A stretch of DNA of 64,000 nucleotides from Amorphophallus konjac (GCA_022559845.1 CM040121.1:346740243-346804242), one strand, 5' to 3'; shown: positions 21,331-33,960, numbered from the stretch's first letter. Translations and numbers: made by a program. The notes: a model not told the origin generated them from the sequence alone.

Positions 21331-23575
21331 GTAGGTACCCTCGACCAAAATCTGCACATGAGTATACCATTTTGATCCTATCGGAGAGCTCTTTCCATTG
21401 GTTGTAAAAGCCCCAAATTCTATTAGGTGTGGAGGGAGATCTCGTGGAAATAGTGAAGGGCTGTCAAATGGGCATTCTTTGTTCTAACTTCTAAATCTCT
21501 CTTCGATTCAGGTAGATGATAACGGACCCAACTCTAATTAATGTATATGGTTGTAATCATCATCATGTTATCTATCATTTGGCGTAGAAAGCCCCAATTT
21601 TTATAGACCATGCTTAGAGTATTTCGTGTTTGATTAGAAGCATGCTAAGACCAGGTTTTTAAGTGTTCTTCCTAGATATGTTGTGATTTCGATTAGTTTT
21701 CCGGTGAATTTAGTGTTCCAAACCCTTGTGGTATGACCCTAATATGTCCATCAAGAACCTAGGGGCATGGGGTTAAGATCTCAGTCCAATTAGACCGCAA
21801 TTGGGTGAGATTTGTTGATTTCCGGAAGACTCATTCACGTCTGCGAACCCAGGGGTCGACCCATTTGGGTCGACCCATAAACAGACAAGAGTCTGTCTAC
21901 GCGAGGGTCGACCCATTCGGTCGACCCAAACAGCAGACGTGCGGGGGTTGACCCTTTGGGTCGACCCTAACTGCAGACGTGCGGGGGTCGACCCATTGGG
22001 TCGACCCAAACAACAGACAGCAGTCTGTCTGTGCAAGGGTCGACCCCAGGGGTCGACCCATACACAGACAGACCCCTAGTTTTCCAGGGGTCGACCCAAT
22101 GGGTCGACCCATGTGCTGATTGACCCGGTAGGCTTGTTTTTGGCCCGAGGATCGATCCGGACCGTGAGGGGATCGACCCATTCAAGCCTAGTCCAATTGA
22201 AAACCATATTTTGAGGAACCAATGACCCATACATGCAACCCTATGATCTCAAATTAAGCCCGGTGTTCTTCAATCCAAAATTGAAGAACAATGGTCCCTG
22301 CACTCAATCAAAGTGTAAAAACCATTCTGATTACTATCTCTACTTCAACGCACACAAATGGTTAATTAGAAACCCATATAATAAAATGGTAATTTGAAAG
22401 TAAATTGCTGTCTTGTATTATTGTCTATTGTCATGATTGGCTTGTTCAGTATCTTGAGTTACCATCTTGTAATTAACTTATCTCTTGAAATTGAGATTAT
22501 AATAATTCACGAATCATGGTATTTTGAAATGGCTGTTAGGAAATCAATTAAAAGCCCTTATACCCCGGTAGAATAGACTAATAGCACACTAACAATCTAT
22601 ATGGCATTACGGCCATTAAGCCTAAATTACTGTCCCTTAGTACGATTCTACCCGGACACTCTATCCGGCGAGTTAGAATCCGCCATTTTGAGACCCGTAT
22701 GACCCGACTACAAACTGGAAATTTGTGACCAAATCGCTGAGTTATAAGTCACGGATCGACTTGGGCTAATCAGCACATGAGCAGCCCATAGTTGACTACT
22801 TGTCTCCATGAGCGGTCTAGTGTAGTCCGTATAAGTATCGTAATTGTGTCTTAAGGTCACGTATTGCTTACTTACCTGAACAGCACACTGTCAACCGTTT
22901 ATTCATGACCTCGTGGACTGAGTTTGGTCCAGCTCTTATAATGCGGCCAGTAGTAGCCGTATGTCCTGTCAAACGGCCCAGAAGTGACCATATACCGAGT
23001 TTTTAAGTTAATGAATCCTAGGACATGTTAGTCCTTAAATCTCGTACTTTTGACAGAAATTCCTCTGATTAATTGGCCATTAAACTTTATTAAATGTCTA
23101 GAAAAAATTTGGGATCTTGGATCCAACAAATCAATGCCAACGCATCATAAGGGCCCGGTCTGGTCCTAGGGAGAGCGCCTGAAAAGTACCTGTGCCCATG
23201 GGAGTTTATAATGACATGGTGAGGCATTGCACCGAGTGCATGATCAGCGTGACGTCTACGATAGAAAATCTCTTGTTATACTTGTTACATTATCGTGCTT
23301 GACTTGATGTTTAACATACTTGCTTGTTGGCCAATTCTATATTTCAATTTCCTATTGAACATTCTCGTACTTGATATTCTTGTTAATTCTTGTCATCATA
23401 TATTTCTTGACCTTGCAAGATTTTATATTACGCTGTTTTATCATCTCGTCAGTTATTTCCTTTCTTGTCATTGCATTTGAAAATGTAACTAATTGGTTAA
23501 TCATGTAAACTTGCATGTTATTATCTACTGAGTGTTAGCTCATATAGTTGTTTTCCCCCTTCCCAGGTTATTCAG
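21331..23575 (+). other. Candidate leader intron inside the T2 5' LTR
   Basis: The donor-like context TTCGATTAAG|GTAGGT is at 21321-21336. Solo LTR G has the same CGATTAAG|GTAGGT on the minus strand. Two acceptor-like sites end at 23566 and 23575, after a CTACTGAG...TTTTCCCCC stretch. The 3' LTR keeps the donor (29307) and the second acceptor (31485-31487). Splicing is not shown. Confidence 0.4.
21852..22112 (+). repeat. GGGTCGACCC dyad array in T2 5' LTR
   Basis: Eleven exact GTCGAC cores and one GTTGAC variant lie in about 260 bp. Many are paired as GTCGACCCATTGGGTCGAC, a near-perfect dyad, separated by CAGACGTGCGG or CAGACAGCAGTCTGTCTG spacers. The 3' LTR array (29829-30025) has only six exact cores and three variants, so unit number has changed since insertion. 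Confidence 0.85.
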
Positions 23576-23924
23576 GTGACGATGCACATACTAAAGGGGA
23601 GGGACAGGAGTGATACCCTTGAGTGTTCCTGTTAGTAGATGCCGAGTTGGCATAGTTGTTTACATTAGTTACTCCTTAGTGTTGTGTTAGCACTTTATTT
23701 ACCTTTTGGAGTCAGTTATTGTATTAGAATCAGTTTGTAAGTTATGGTTGATCGTGTTTAAGCATTGATGGTTATTGTAATAAAACTTGGAGTCTTTCTT
23801 GATCAATAGAAGTACTTCTTTCCATAGCACCTGTACGATTGTTTAGTTTAGCATATTAATATTATCTCTAGCTAATTTCTAACTGTACGTCTCGATATTC
23901 CGCGTTGGGGCGTGACAGTTTAGT

Positions 23925-23937
23925 TGGTATCAGAGCC
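23925..23937 (+). other. Primer binding site of T2 (tRNA-iMet type)
   Basis: TGGTATCAGAGCC starts 8 nt after the 5' LTR, as in T1. Confidence 0.9.
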
Positions 23938-24147
23938 TAGGTTTAATATTCCTAGGTTTCCCTAAAAGTTCTAGGTTTTCCAAGTTCTAAGATTCTAAGT
24001 GTTATCATAGGACCCCTAACCTTGTTAAAGTCTAAGGACCTAACCTGGTGAGATTGGTTAGAAACTTGGGTTAAGTTCATATCTTAATCGTGTTATTATC
24101 TATTTTTAATGAACCTAAGTAATCTATTCCACATGTAGGCCTTTGCA

Positions 24148-25596
24148 ATGGCAGCTGATCGTGCAGAATGGAGGAACTTGCAGTGTACGGTTCAAGGCCT
24201 TACTCAGGCCTTGCAACAAGCGGCCCAAGCAGGAGCTGCACACCATGGCACTGGTGATTTATATCGGAACTTTCAGGGAATGAATCCGCCGAGATTTGCG
24301 GGCTCGACTGACCCTGATGAAGCCGAGCATTGGCTGGATGAGATGGGAAGGATATTTGAAGTAATGCAATGTAGCAATCAAGAACGTGTCCTTCTCTCGA
24401 CCTTTCAACTGGAACGTGATGCAAGGACATGGTGGGAATCGGTAAAGGTGACCCTCGGTGAGCAGCAAGTCACATGGGAGGAGTTCGAGGAATTCTTCAA
24501 TGGCAAATATTTTTCTGATAGAGTGCAAGAGAAGAAGGCAGCGGAGTTCGCAGCTTTGAAGCAGCGAAGTCTATCCGTGGCAGAATATGAAGCTCAATTT
24601 TCTCGGCTTTCTCGTTATGCTACTCACTTAATATCCACCGAGAAAATGAAGGCTAAGCGCTTTCTCAATGGACTGAGGCTGCATTATATCAATCAATTGG
24701 CACCGATGGAGATCTCAACCTATTCTGAGATGGTGAGGAAAGCTCAAGTCCTAGAAGATACTCTAGAAATGACGGAGAGAATCCGTGGAAAAGGCACAAA
24801 GAAGGAACAATCTACGGGTTCCGGGAATATCAAACCCGGGTATGGCAAGAAGAGGCCTATTAGTGGGCCTGGTTTGTGGAGTGGTTCTGGATCGTGGAAG
24901 GGCAAGATGCCGAAGCATGAAGACAAGAAGCCTGGCCCTATTGTTCCATTCAAGGGTGTGTGCAAGTTTTGTGATCGTCCTGGTCACAAGATGGAGGAGT
25001 GCTGGCGCAAGCTGGGCGTCTGTTTGCGATGTGGAAGTAAGGAGCACTGTATCCCTAATTGTCCTCTTTTATCAGAGCAAGCTACCCCGGCAAAACCACA
25101 AGGCATCAAAAGGCCGCAAGGCAAGCTCCAAGCTTTGCACGCAGATGAAGCAGGAACCGCCGAGGATGGTGGACTCGTCGAAGGTACTCTTATTATACTC
25201 GACAAGCCAGCAATTGTTCTTTTTGATACTGGTGCCACACATTCATTTATTTCTCGAAGATTTGCTAAGTCTTTAGCTGTGGAACCTGTTTTGATGAATT
25301 CTCCATTAGAAATATCAACACCTATTGATTCTAGATCGGCAATTCAATATTTCTATCCTTCTAGTAAGGTTATGATTGATGAACAGAATTTACCAGCTGA
25401 TTTAGTTTGCATGGACATGAAGGATTATGATGTAATCCTAGGAGCAGATTGGTTAGCTAGATATGAGGTAGGTGTTCACTGTAGTTTTAGCTCTGTGTCT
25501 TTTACTAGGCACCCGAGACTTTCTTTTGTGGGAGTTAAGTACCATAACTCTATATCACTTATCTCGGCTCTTCGAGCTGATAAACTGATGAGATGA
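24148..25596 (+). pseudogene. T2 gag and protease
   Basis: This is one open frame of 482 codons from an ATG at 24148, which aligns with the T1 gag start. The capsid region covers roughly residues 1-215 (AAEFAALKQRSLSVAEYE shared with T1). A Gly/Lys-rich linker follows, then tandem CCHC knuckles (CKFCDRPGHKMEEC, then CLRCGSKEHCIPNC) near residues 272-305. The protease motif FDTGATHS is near residue 360. It ends at TGA 25594-25596 while the same frame stays open downstream into RT, so this is a nonsense mutation. Gag binds and packages the RNA; the protease matures the polyprotein. Confidence 0.92.
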
Positions 25597-26385
25597 AGAT
25601 GCGAGGCTTTTCTAGCCTTTGTCTGTGCAACCCCTGAGGAGCAGATTGAGATTAAGAACATTTCTGTTGTCCGAGATTTTCCTGATGTCTTTCCAGAAGA
25701 ACTACCAGGACTTCCGCCTAAGCGGGAAGTTATCTTCTCTATTAATCTCATTCCTGGCAGATCTCCTATTTCCAAGGCTCCTTATCGTACGTCTCCTGCG
25801 GAACTGAGAGAATTAAAGCAACAGTTGATGGAATTGCTCAAGAAGGGTTTCATTCGTCCAAGTACTTCCCCTTGGGGAGCCCCTGTATTATTCGTCCGGA
25901 AGAAAGATGGTTCGATGAGGTTGTGCATCGATTATAGGCAATTGAACCAGCGGACTGTCAAGAACAAATATCCATTGCCGAGGATTGACGAATTATTTGA
26001 CCAGATAGCAGGAGCTCAGTATTTTTCTAAGATCGATCTTCGATCTGGATATCATCAGTTGCGGATTAAGGAAGAGGATATCTATAAAACAGCTTTCCGC
26101 AGCAGGTATGGTCATTTTGAATTTGTCGTTATGCCTTTTGGTCTAACGAATGCACCAGCAACTTTCATGCAGTTGATGAACAATGTATTTCGGCCCTATC
26201 TTGATCAATGGGTCGTGGTGTTCATTGATGACATCCTGATTTATTCTAAGAATGAAGAGGAGCATGCTGAACATCTGAGGATGGCATTACAACTATTGAG
26301 AGATCATCAGCTATATGCCAAGTTCAGTAAGTGTGAGTTCTGGCTGCAAGAGGTGTCCTTTCTCGGACATATCATCACAAAATAG
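25597..26385 (+). pseudogene. T2 reverse transcriptase, first part
   Basis: It is in frame with gag after the stop at 25594. The [16 protein letters not shown] linker leads into RT. Motifs seen are [52 protein letters not shown] and the catalytic FIDDILIYS. Near 26384 a base is missing relative to T1, so the frame runs into TAG at 26383-26385. The RT active site itself is intact. Confidence 0.9.
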
Positions 26386-27482
26386 GAATTTTTGTTGATC
26401 CTTCTAAGGTAGAGGCAGTGAAGAATTGGGATCAGCCTACCAATGTGACTGAAGTTAGAAGTTTCCTAGGCCTGGCAGGCTACTACCGGAGATTTATCCA
26501 AGATTTCTCTAAGATTGCGGTACCTATGACAAGATTAACCCGCAAGGAGAACAAATTTGATTGGTCCAAAGATTGCCAGCGAAGCTTTCAGACTTTGAAG
26601 GAATGTTTAACTACTGCACCTGTATTGGCTTTACCTTCTGGTGAAGGAGGTTTTGTTGTATACACTGATGCTTCAGGTATTGGTTTAGGCTGTGTACTCA
26701 TACAGCATGGGAAAGTGATTGCCTATTCTTCTAGGCAGTTGAGGAAGCATGAAGAGAATTATCATGTTCATGATTTGGAACTTGCAGCAGTCGTGTTTGC
26801 TTTCAAGATATGGAGGCATTACTTGTATGGAGAAACATTCACAGTGTTTTCAGATCATAAGAGTCTGAAATATTTATTTTCTCAGAAGGAACTCAATATG
26901 AGGCAAAGAAGATGGTTGGAGTACTTGAAGGACTTTGACTTCTCGATTGAGTATCATCCTGGAAAAGGTAATGTTGTGGCAGATGTGTTAAGTTGGAAGC
27001 CTGTAGCTAGATTGTCAAGTCTCATGTTACAAGAGTGGAAGCTGCTGGAACAATTAGCTAGTCTGGATCTGAATATTGACAATGATCAGGTTATGATTGC
27101 ACAGATTTAACTTAAGCCCGAATTGTTGATGGAAATCAAATCTTTGCAAGATAATGATCCCGAGCTAGTAGAGATCAAGGGAAGCTTGAGCAGCAGACCT
27201 AACTTCACGATGGCTGACGATGGAAGATTGTTATTCCAGGGTAGAACTTGTGTACCTGATGAAGCTGAGATAAAGAACAAGATTCTTGAGGAAGCACATA
27301 GATCCAAATACACCATTCATCCTGGAGGCACTAAAATGTTCAAGGATTTGAAGAGATCCTTTTGGTGGCCGAATATGAAAAGAGAAGTTGTAGACTTCAT
27401 AAGTAGATGCTTGGTTTGTCAGCAAGTCAAGGCTGAACATTTCAGACTGGCAGGAAAGTTGAAACCACTCGACATACCGTAA
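26386..27482 (+). pseudogene. T2 RT thumb, RNase H and integrase zinc domain
   Basis: This continues in the shifted frame. The RT connection is [12 protein letters not shown]. RNase H shows [13 protein letters not shown] and the [14 protein letters not shown] block. A TAA at 27108-27110 interrupts the linker. The integrase HHCC zinc domain follows (HPGGTKMFKDLKRSFWWP, then CLVCQQ). The frame closes at TAA 27480-27482, just before the integrase core, where T1 has an uninterrupted frame. Confidence 0.88.
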
Positions 27483-28541
27483 TGGAAGTGGAAAAGCATT
27501 GGCATGGACTTCATTATGGGTCTACCTAGGACTCGTGGTGGACTTGATGCAATATGGGTGATTGTTGATCGATTGACAAAGTTAGCTCATTTCTTACCCA
27601 TTAAGTCCAAATAGACAGTTGATGTATTGGCTGCTTTGTATTTGAAGGAAGTGGTAAGGCTCCATGGTATACCAGTCAGCATTATGTTTGATAGAGATCT
27701 CAGGTTTACTTCACATTTCTGGAAGGGACTACAAGCGTCTTTGGGTACTCGTCTGAATTTCAGTATTGCCTTTCATCCATAGACAGATGGATAGACTGAA
27801 AGAACCAACCAGATAGTGGAAGATATGCTTAGAGCCAGCATGATCGATTTTGGAGGCAATTTGAGTGACCATTTGGCTTTGATTGAATTCGCCTACAACA
27901 ACAGTTATCAATCCAGCATTCAAATGGCTCCTTTTGAAGCATTGTATGGAAGAAGTTGTCGTTCCCCATTGTGTTGGGATGAGGTAGGTGAAAAGCAATG
28001 GCTTGGACCGGATCTTATTTCAGAATCATCACAGAACATCCGTATTATCCGAGACCGGTTACAAGTGGCTCAATCAAGACAGAAGAGTTCTGCCGAAAAT
28101 AGAAGAAGGGCATTGGAATTTCAAGTTGGCGAGCATATATTTCTGAAAGTCTCTCCTACAAGAGGGATTCGAAGATTTGGCATTCATGGCAAGCAGAGTC
28201 CGAGATATATTGGTCCGTTCGAGATTCTGGATAGAGTGGCAGTGGTTGCTTACAGATTGGCATTACCACCTCAATTGTCAAGCGTACACAATGTTTTTCA
28301 CATGTCTATGTTACGGAAATATGTGTACGACCTCACTCATATCATTCAGCATGTGGATTTCGAATTGAAGGAGGATTTCACCTATGAAGAAAGACCTATC
28401 AAGATTCTGGATCGGAAGCAACAGCAACTCCAGAATCGTTCCATACCTATGGTCAAAATTCAGTGGAGTCGGCGTGGAGCTGAGGAAGCTACTTGGGAGT
28501 CTGAAGATACTCTGCGGAAGCGATATCTTGACTTATTCTAG
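27483..28541 (+). pseudogene. T2 integrase core and chromodomain-like tail
   Basis: Same frame as the previous piece. Stops at 27612, 27780 and 27792 (all TAG) lie in the core. The two later ones fall in the conserved catalytic glutamate region, where T1 has glutamine codons. From 27816 the frame is open for 241 codons through the GPF-type module (PRYIGPFEILDRV) and the terminal ILD...EATWE tail. Integrase activity is therefore not expected from this copy. Confidence 0.88.
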
Positions 28542-28603
28542 GTGAGCTAGTCTTTCCCTATCTCTGTATTAAAGTGCATTAAATTTGGAGGACCAAATTC
28601 TTT

Positions 28604-28616
28604 AAGTGGGGGAGGG
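28604..28616 (+). other. Polypurine tract of T2
   Basis: AAGTGGGGGAGGG abuts the 3' LTR and is identical to the T1 tract. Confidence 0.9.
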
Positions 28617-31600
28617 TGTAATACCCCAAATTCTTTTATAAATTAATTAGAAATTTATTTGAATTTAATTAGAAATTATTTGAATTTATTTGAATTAATG
28701 GGAATTAATTCAAAATTAATTAGATTAATTCTTTAATAAAAAGAATATGTCACATTTTGACTATTTTATAAAAATCTATAAAAATCATATTCTTGTACAA
28801 TCAATTACATTTAACAATTTGTTCTTCTATGGCCAACCCTAATAAAATCATTAACTAGGCCGAATTAGTGGGATTAGTCAAATTTTCACACCTACCTAAC
28901 CAAATTCGTGCTCAATAGTAACCACCACCTTAAAATATCAAATTCGAGCTCATTTCTCAACCAAATCAGGTGATTCTAGGGGCAAATGAAAGGTATTAAA
29001 GAGAGGATCATTTCCTCCCTCACAATGCCATGAAATTTTTATCGTACGGGAAGTATTTGGTCGCACATGGGTTAGGTCAAACATTTCGACGCTGTTTCAA
29101 ACACTCACCTTGCATCGACGAATTCTCCTAGCACCGTAGGCTCCAGAAGGTGTATGAGCTATAAAAATAAAGCTCTTCAACCCTAGAATCATTTGGTAGC
29201 AGTGGCGGCCGCAGTGGAGATCGATCCATGGACATCTCGGGAGATTAGTGGAGGTGTGTCGGCATCTCGTCGTCCTCCTTCCTTCTTCTTTGTTCCTTCG
29301 ATTAAGGTAGGTACCCTCGACCAAAATCTACACATGAGTATACCATTTTGATCCTCTCGGAGAGCTCTTTCCATTGGTTATAAAAGCCCCAAATTCTATT
29401 AGGTGTGGAGGGAGATCTCATGGAAATAGTGAAGGGGTGTCAAACGGGCATTCTTCGTTCTAACTTTTAAATCTCTCTTCGATTCAGGTAGATGATAACA
29501 GACCCAACTCTAATTAATGTATATGGTTGTAATCATTAGCATGTTATCTATCATTTGGCGTAGAAAGCCCCAATTTTTATAGACCATGCTTAGAGTATTT
29601 CGTGTTTGATTAGAAGCATGCTAAGACTAGGTTTTTAAGTGTTCTTCCTAGATAGGTTGTGATTTTGATTAGTTTTCCGGTAAATTTAGTGTTCCAAACC
29701 CTTGTGGTATGACCCTAATATGTCCATCGAGAACCTAGGGGCATGGGGTTAAGATCTCAGTCCAATTAGACTGTAATTGGGTGAGATTTGTTGATGTCCA
29801 GAAGACTCGTTCGCATCTGCGAACCCAGGGGTCGACCCATTGGGTCGACCCAAATGGTAGACGTGCGGGGGTCGACCCTTTGGGTTGACCCTAACTGCAG
29901 ACGTGCGGGGGTCGACCCATTGGGTCGACCCAAACAGAAGACAGCAGTCTGTCTGTGCAGGGGTCGACCCATACACAGACAGACCCATGATTTTCCAGGG
30001 GTCAACCCAATGGGTCAACCCATGTGCTGACAGACCCGGTAGGCTTGTTTTTGGCTTGAGGATCGATCCGGACCGTGAGGGGATCGACCCATTCAAGCCT
30101 AGTCCAATTGAAAATCATATTTTGAGGAACCAATGACCCATACATGCAACCCTATGATCTCAAATTAAGCCCGGTGTTCCTCAATCCAAAATTGAAGAAC
30201 AATGGTCCCTGCACTCAATCAAAGTGTAAAAACCATTCCGATTACTATCTCCACTTCAACGCACACAAATGGTTAATTAGAAACCCATATAATAAAATGG
30301 TAATTTGAAAGTAAATTGCTGTCTTGTATTACTGTCTATTGTCATTATTGGCTTGTTCTAGTATCTTGAGTTACCATCTTGTAATTAACTTATCTCTTGA
30401 AATTGAGATTATAATAATTCACGAATCACGGTATTTTGAAATGGCTGTTAGGAAATCAATTAAAGGCCCTTATACCCCGATAGAATAGACTAATAGCACA
30501 CTAACAATCTATATGGCATTACGGCCGTTAAGCCTAAATTCCCGTCCCTTAGTACGATTCTACCCGGACACTCTATCCAGCAAGTTAGAATCCGCCATTT
30601 TGAGACCCGTATGACCCGGCTACAATCTGGAAATTCGTGACCAAATCGCTGAGTTATAAGTCACGGATCGACTTGGGCTAATCAGCACTTGAGCAGCCCA
30701 TAGTTGACTGCTTGTCTCCATGAACGGTCTAGTGTAGTCCGTATAAGTATCGTAATTGTGTCTTAAGGTCACGTATTGCTTACTTACCTGAACGGCACAC
30801 TGTCAACCGTTCATTCTTGACCTCGTGGACTGAGTTTGGTCCAGCTCTTGTAATGCGGCCAGTAGTAGCCGTATGTCCTGTCAAACGGCCCAGAAGTGAC
30901 CGTATACCGAGTTTTTAAGTTAATGAATCCTTGGACATGTTAGTCCTTAAATCTCATACTTTTGACAGAAATTCCTCTGATTAATTGGCCATTAAACTTG
31001 ATTAAATATCTAGACAAAACTTGGGATCTTGGATCCAACAAATCAATGCCAACGTATCATAAGGGCCCAGTCTGGTCCTGGGGAGAGCGGCCGAAAAGTA
31101 CTTGTGCCCATGGGAGTTTGTAATGACATGGTGAGGCATTGCACCGAGTGCATGATCAGCGTGACGTCTACGACAGAAAATCTCTTGTTATACTTGTTAC
31201 ATTATCGTGCTTGACTTGATGTTTAACATACTTGCTTGTTGGCCAATTCTATATTTCAATTTCCTATTGAACATTCTCGTACTTGATATTCTTGTTAATT
31301 TTTGTCATCATATATTTCTTGACCTTGCAAGATTTTATATTACGTTGTTTTATCATCTCGTCAGTTATTTCCTTTCTTGTCATTACATTTGAAAATGTAA
31401 CTAATTAGTTAATCATGTAAACTTGCATGTTATTATCTACTGAGCGTTAGCTCATATAGTTGTTTTCCCCCTTTCCAGGCTATTCAGGTGACGATGCACA
31501 TACTGAAGGGGAGGGACATGAGTGATACCCTTGAGTGTACCTGTTAGTAGATGCCGAGTTGGCATAGTTGTTTACATTAGTTACTCCTTAGTGTTGTGTT

Positions 31601-31829
31601 AGCACTTTATTTACCTTTTGGAGTCAGTTATTGTATTAGAATCAGTTTGGAAGTTATGGTTGATCGTGTTTAAGCATTGATGGTTATTTTAATAAAACTT
31701 GTAGTCTTTCTTGATCAATAGAAGTACTTCTTTCCATAGCACATGTACGATTGTTTAGTTTAGAATATTAATATTATCTCTAGCTAGTTTCTAACTGTAC
31801 GTCCTGATATTCCGCGTTGGGGTGTGACA
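28617..31829 (+). repeat. 3' LTR of T2
   Basis: This 3,213-bp copy of the 5' LTR is shorter mainly because the dyad array at 29829-30025 has lost units. TATA box, donor-like site and shared Tekay block are retained. It is followed by GCCCC at 31830-31834. Confidence 0.95.
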
Positions 31830-31834
31830 GCCCC

Positions 31835-33390
31835 AGCCAGACAAAACAAAAGAAAAGAAGGAGGGTCCCTCACTTAGGGATAAAATGAAGAAAGCCTACT
31901 CTTTCCCAAAGGAGAAGACTAAAGATCTCTTTGACTGGACCACCCAGTATGATAAGGTTACCCTGCCTGAGCCCATAAGGCCGGAGGACCTGAAAAGAAG
32001 AGATAGTCCAAGATTCTGCCCTTACCATCAGATGTTGGGGCATCCAATTAAAGACAACTATATATTCAAAGATGTCATTGAAGGCATGATAAGAAAAGAA
32101 GAAATAGAGTTGGGGGAGTACAAGGTTGACCCTCTACAACCCCATGTAGCGCCTCCAAGGAGAGCTGCAGCCAACATGATCTCCTTGTATCAGGCATTGC
32201 CCAAGGAGGTGGCGGAGGCCAATACTCAGCACACTTATGAAGCATGCTTCCTGACACCGATAAAAGAACAACAGGGATGGCAGTAGGTCCCTACAAAGAC
32301 CAAGAAGAAGGCTCTACCCTGCCCGAAGGAAGGGGCACATATTCGTGACATCACACCGCGGCCTACGCCTCCGGCGCCAGCATTATTCTGGACTAGCCCG
32401 CCTGCGGTAATCAGAATACCCACCCACAATTGGAGGAGACAAACTCCATTGCCTGTGATCAAAGAAATCAACCCTGAGACTCGACGGCTCCAAGACTACA
32501 TAAACGGGCTAGATGAATATGAACAACCCGAACTGAAGCCCTTGCTGATAAGGAACCATGTCCCATGGTAAGAGCTAGAACAACTTTCACTGGAGCAGGA
32601 GACCAATAAAGCAATAGAGAAGGATGATAGTTTGTTCTGGTGGCAGGTGCCAGCCAGAGACAGAAAAAAGCAAAAGAAGAAAAGAAAGGCCTGCAAGGCC
32701 AAGAAGGAGACACTGCTCTCCTGCAACACCCTGTCTGCCCTCTTCAACTTGCCTAGTGAAGAAGACGAAGAAGAAATATGCTTTACACTCGCAGCTGAGG
32801 CGGGCCAGGCCGAAGCCATGACCGCTACCCATGAAACCCGGTCAGGCCAAAAATGGGGGCGCCAGACGCCCGCCAACCACAACATTATTTTCAGAGGGGA
32901 GCAACCCTATAAAATACCTCCTCCGGAGGTTTAGGGAGTCCAAATACCTCCTCTATCGGGGCTATATAGTTAGAGAGGGGGCAGCACCGATGGCCCCTCC
33001 TTCCTCGAACTTCTGAAGATGTCCAAGGGTAAGCAGCCATGTTAGGATGCCAGCCCTATAGCCGGGGGCACTCTAACATAACTTCAGCAACCCTCCGGTA
33101 TTCTGGATGAAGATAGGCCCGGCTCGACTGTGGGCAACAGGGGATAACAAGAGGATGACACCCAACAGAGAGGTACAGACTCGGAATCTGACGAAGCAGG
33201 TCCATCAGGGGCTGCGGTTCAAGGCTCTCCCAAGCCAAGATGGGCAGAAGAAATGAAGTTGCCCAATGTCCAGGCAGGAAGCCGGGTAGTTAAATTGCTG
33301 AAGAAACTCCCTGCAAGATTCACTGTTTGGGAAATCCTCTCCCTGAGTGAAGAGACCCGGCATGTGATTATTACCGCCTTGTAGACACCG
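31835..33390 (+). pseudogene. Element E gag C-terminus and gag-pol linker
   Basis: This is the continuation of the gag of element E after T2. A frame at 31885-32286 contains FCPYHQMLGHPIKDNY, a Tat-type variant of the zinc knuckle (C, H, GH, with the last Cys replaced). Lys/Arg-rich fragments near 32640-32720 (KKQKKKRKACKAKK) and an acidic run (EEDEEE) follow. Stops at 32284, 32569, 32932 and beyond break it. The linker is long, as in Tat elements. No other domain is recognised. Confidence 0.7.
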
Positions 33391-33960
33391 TCCCAATACG
33401 AGGCTTGTCCGGCCGAGACACTGCCAGGGGCAAATGTAGCCTTCACAGAAGAAGATATGATGTTGCCTACCACTAGCCATAACAAACCGTTATATATGAG
33501 AGGGCAACTAAATAGCCAGCAGCTGAACAGAATTCTGATAGACTCGGGGGTAGCTGTTAACATACTTCCCTACAGGGTATACCAGAAGTATTACTTCAAT
33601 GTGCACTTTGATAATGTCAAAGATATGCGTATCGCCGACTTCAACCAGAAATGTGAAGTCCTGCTCGGGGTGGCAGAATTAACCCTCATCTTGGCAGACT
33701 TCACTACTAAAGTACAATTCCATGTTATCAACTCCAACACCTCGTACAAGGGGTTGCTTGGCCGCCCTTGGCTACATGAGAACTTAGTGGTGCCATCTAC
33801 ATTGCACCAACGTATTAAGTATAATCATGATGGAAAGGAGGATAGAATATTTGCTGACCTCCACCCATTTAAGGTATTTGAGTGCCAGCTGCTAGATGCC
33901 CCCTTATATGTGGAGCAGCCACGTAAGACTTCTAAGACAAAGACTCCCGCAAGTCAATAA
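33391..33960 (+). pseudogene. Element E aspartic protease region
   Basis: The open frame 33457-33960 contains the retropepsin motif ILIDSGVAVNILP, a KGLLGRPWLH motif typical of the protease of Tat elements, and a C-terminal HPF..FECQ stretch. A stop at 33382 separates it from gag. The catalytic Asp-Ser-Gly is intact. The role is cleavage of the Gag-Pol polyprotein. Confidence 0.8.

Larger units (their letters stand above)
20641..23917 (+). repeat. 5' LTR of T2
   Basis: It begins TGTAATACCCC and ends GGGGCGTGACA. It contains a TATA box at 21184, an AAG|GTAGGT donor-like site at 21328-21336, an array of GGGTCGACCC dyads at 21852-22112, the block shared with other Tekay LTRs at about 23147-23250, and acceptor-like CAG sites at 23564-23566 and 23573-23575. 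The end matches that of the T1 LTR, although the start and middle do not. Confidence 0.95.
20641..31829 (+). mobile_element. T2: complete but decayed Tekay-type Ty3/gypsy retrotransposon
   Basis: The element is 11,189 bp, with LTRs of 3,277 and 3,213 bp, initiator-Met primer site, gag-pol, and the same AAGTGGGGGAGGG polypurine tract as T1. Its proteins are clearly related to T1, but its LTRs differ over most of their length. The coding region has at least six in-frame stops and one frameshift. LTR copies differ visibly, including the number of GGGTCGACCC units, so it seems older than T1. It lies within the gag of element E. Confidence 0.95.

Noticed and set aside
32496..32885. Minus-strand Ser/Phe-rich frame that could pass for a membrane protein
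   Set aside because: It is the complement of the Lys/Glu-rich gag-pol linker of element E, which creates Phe/Leu/Ser runs on the other strand.
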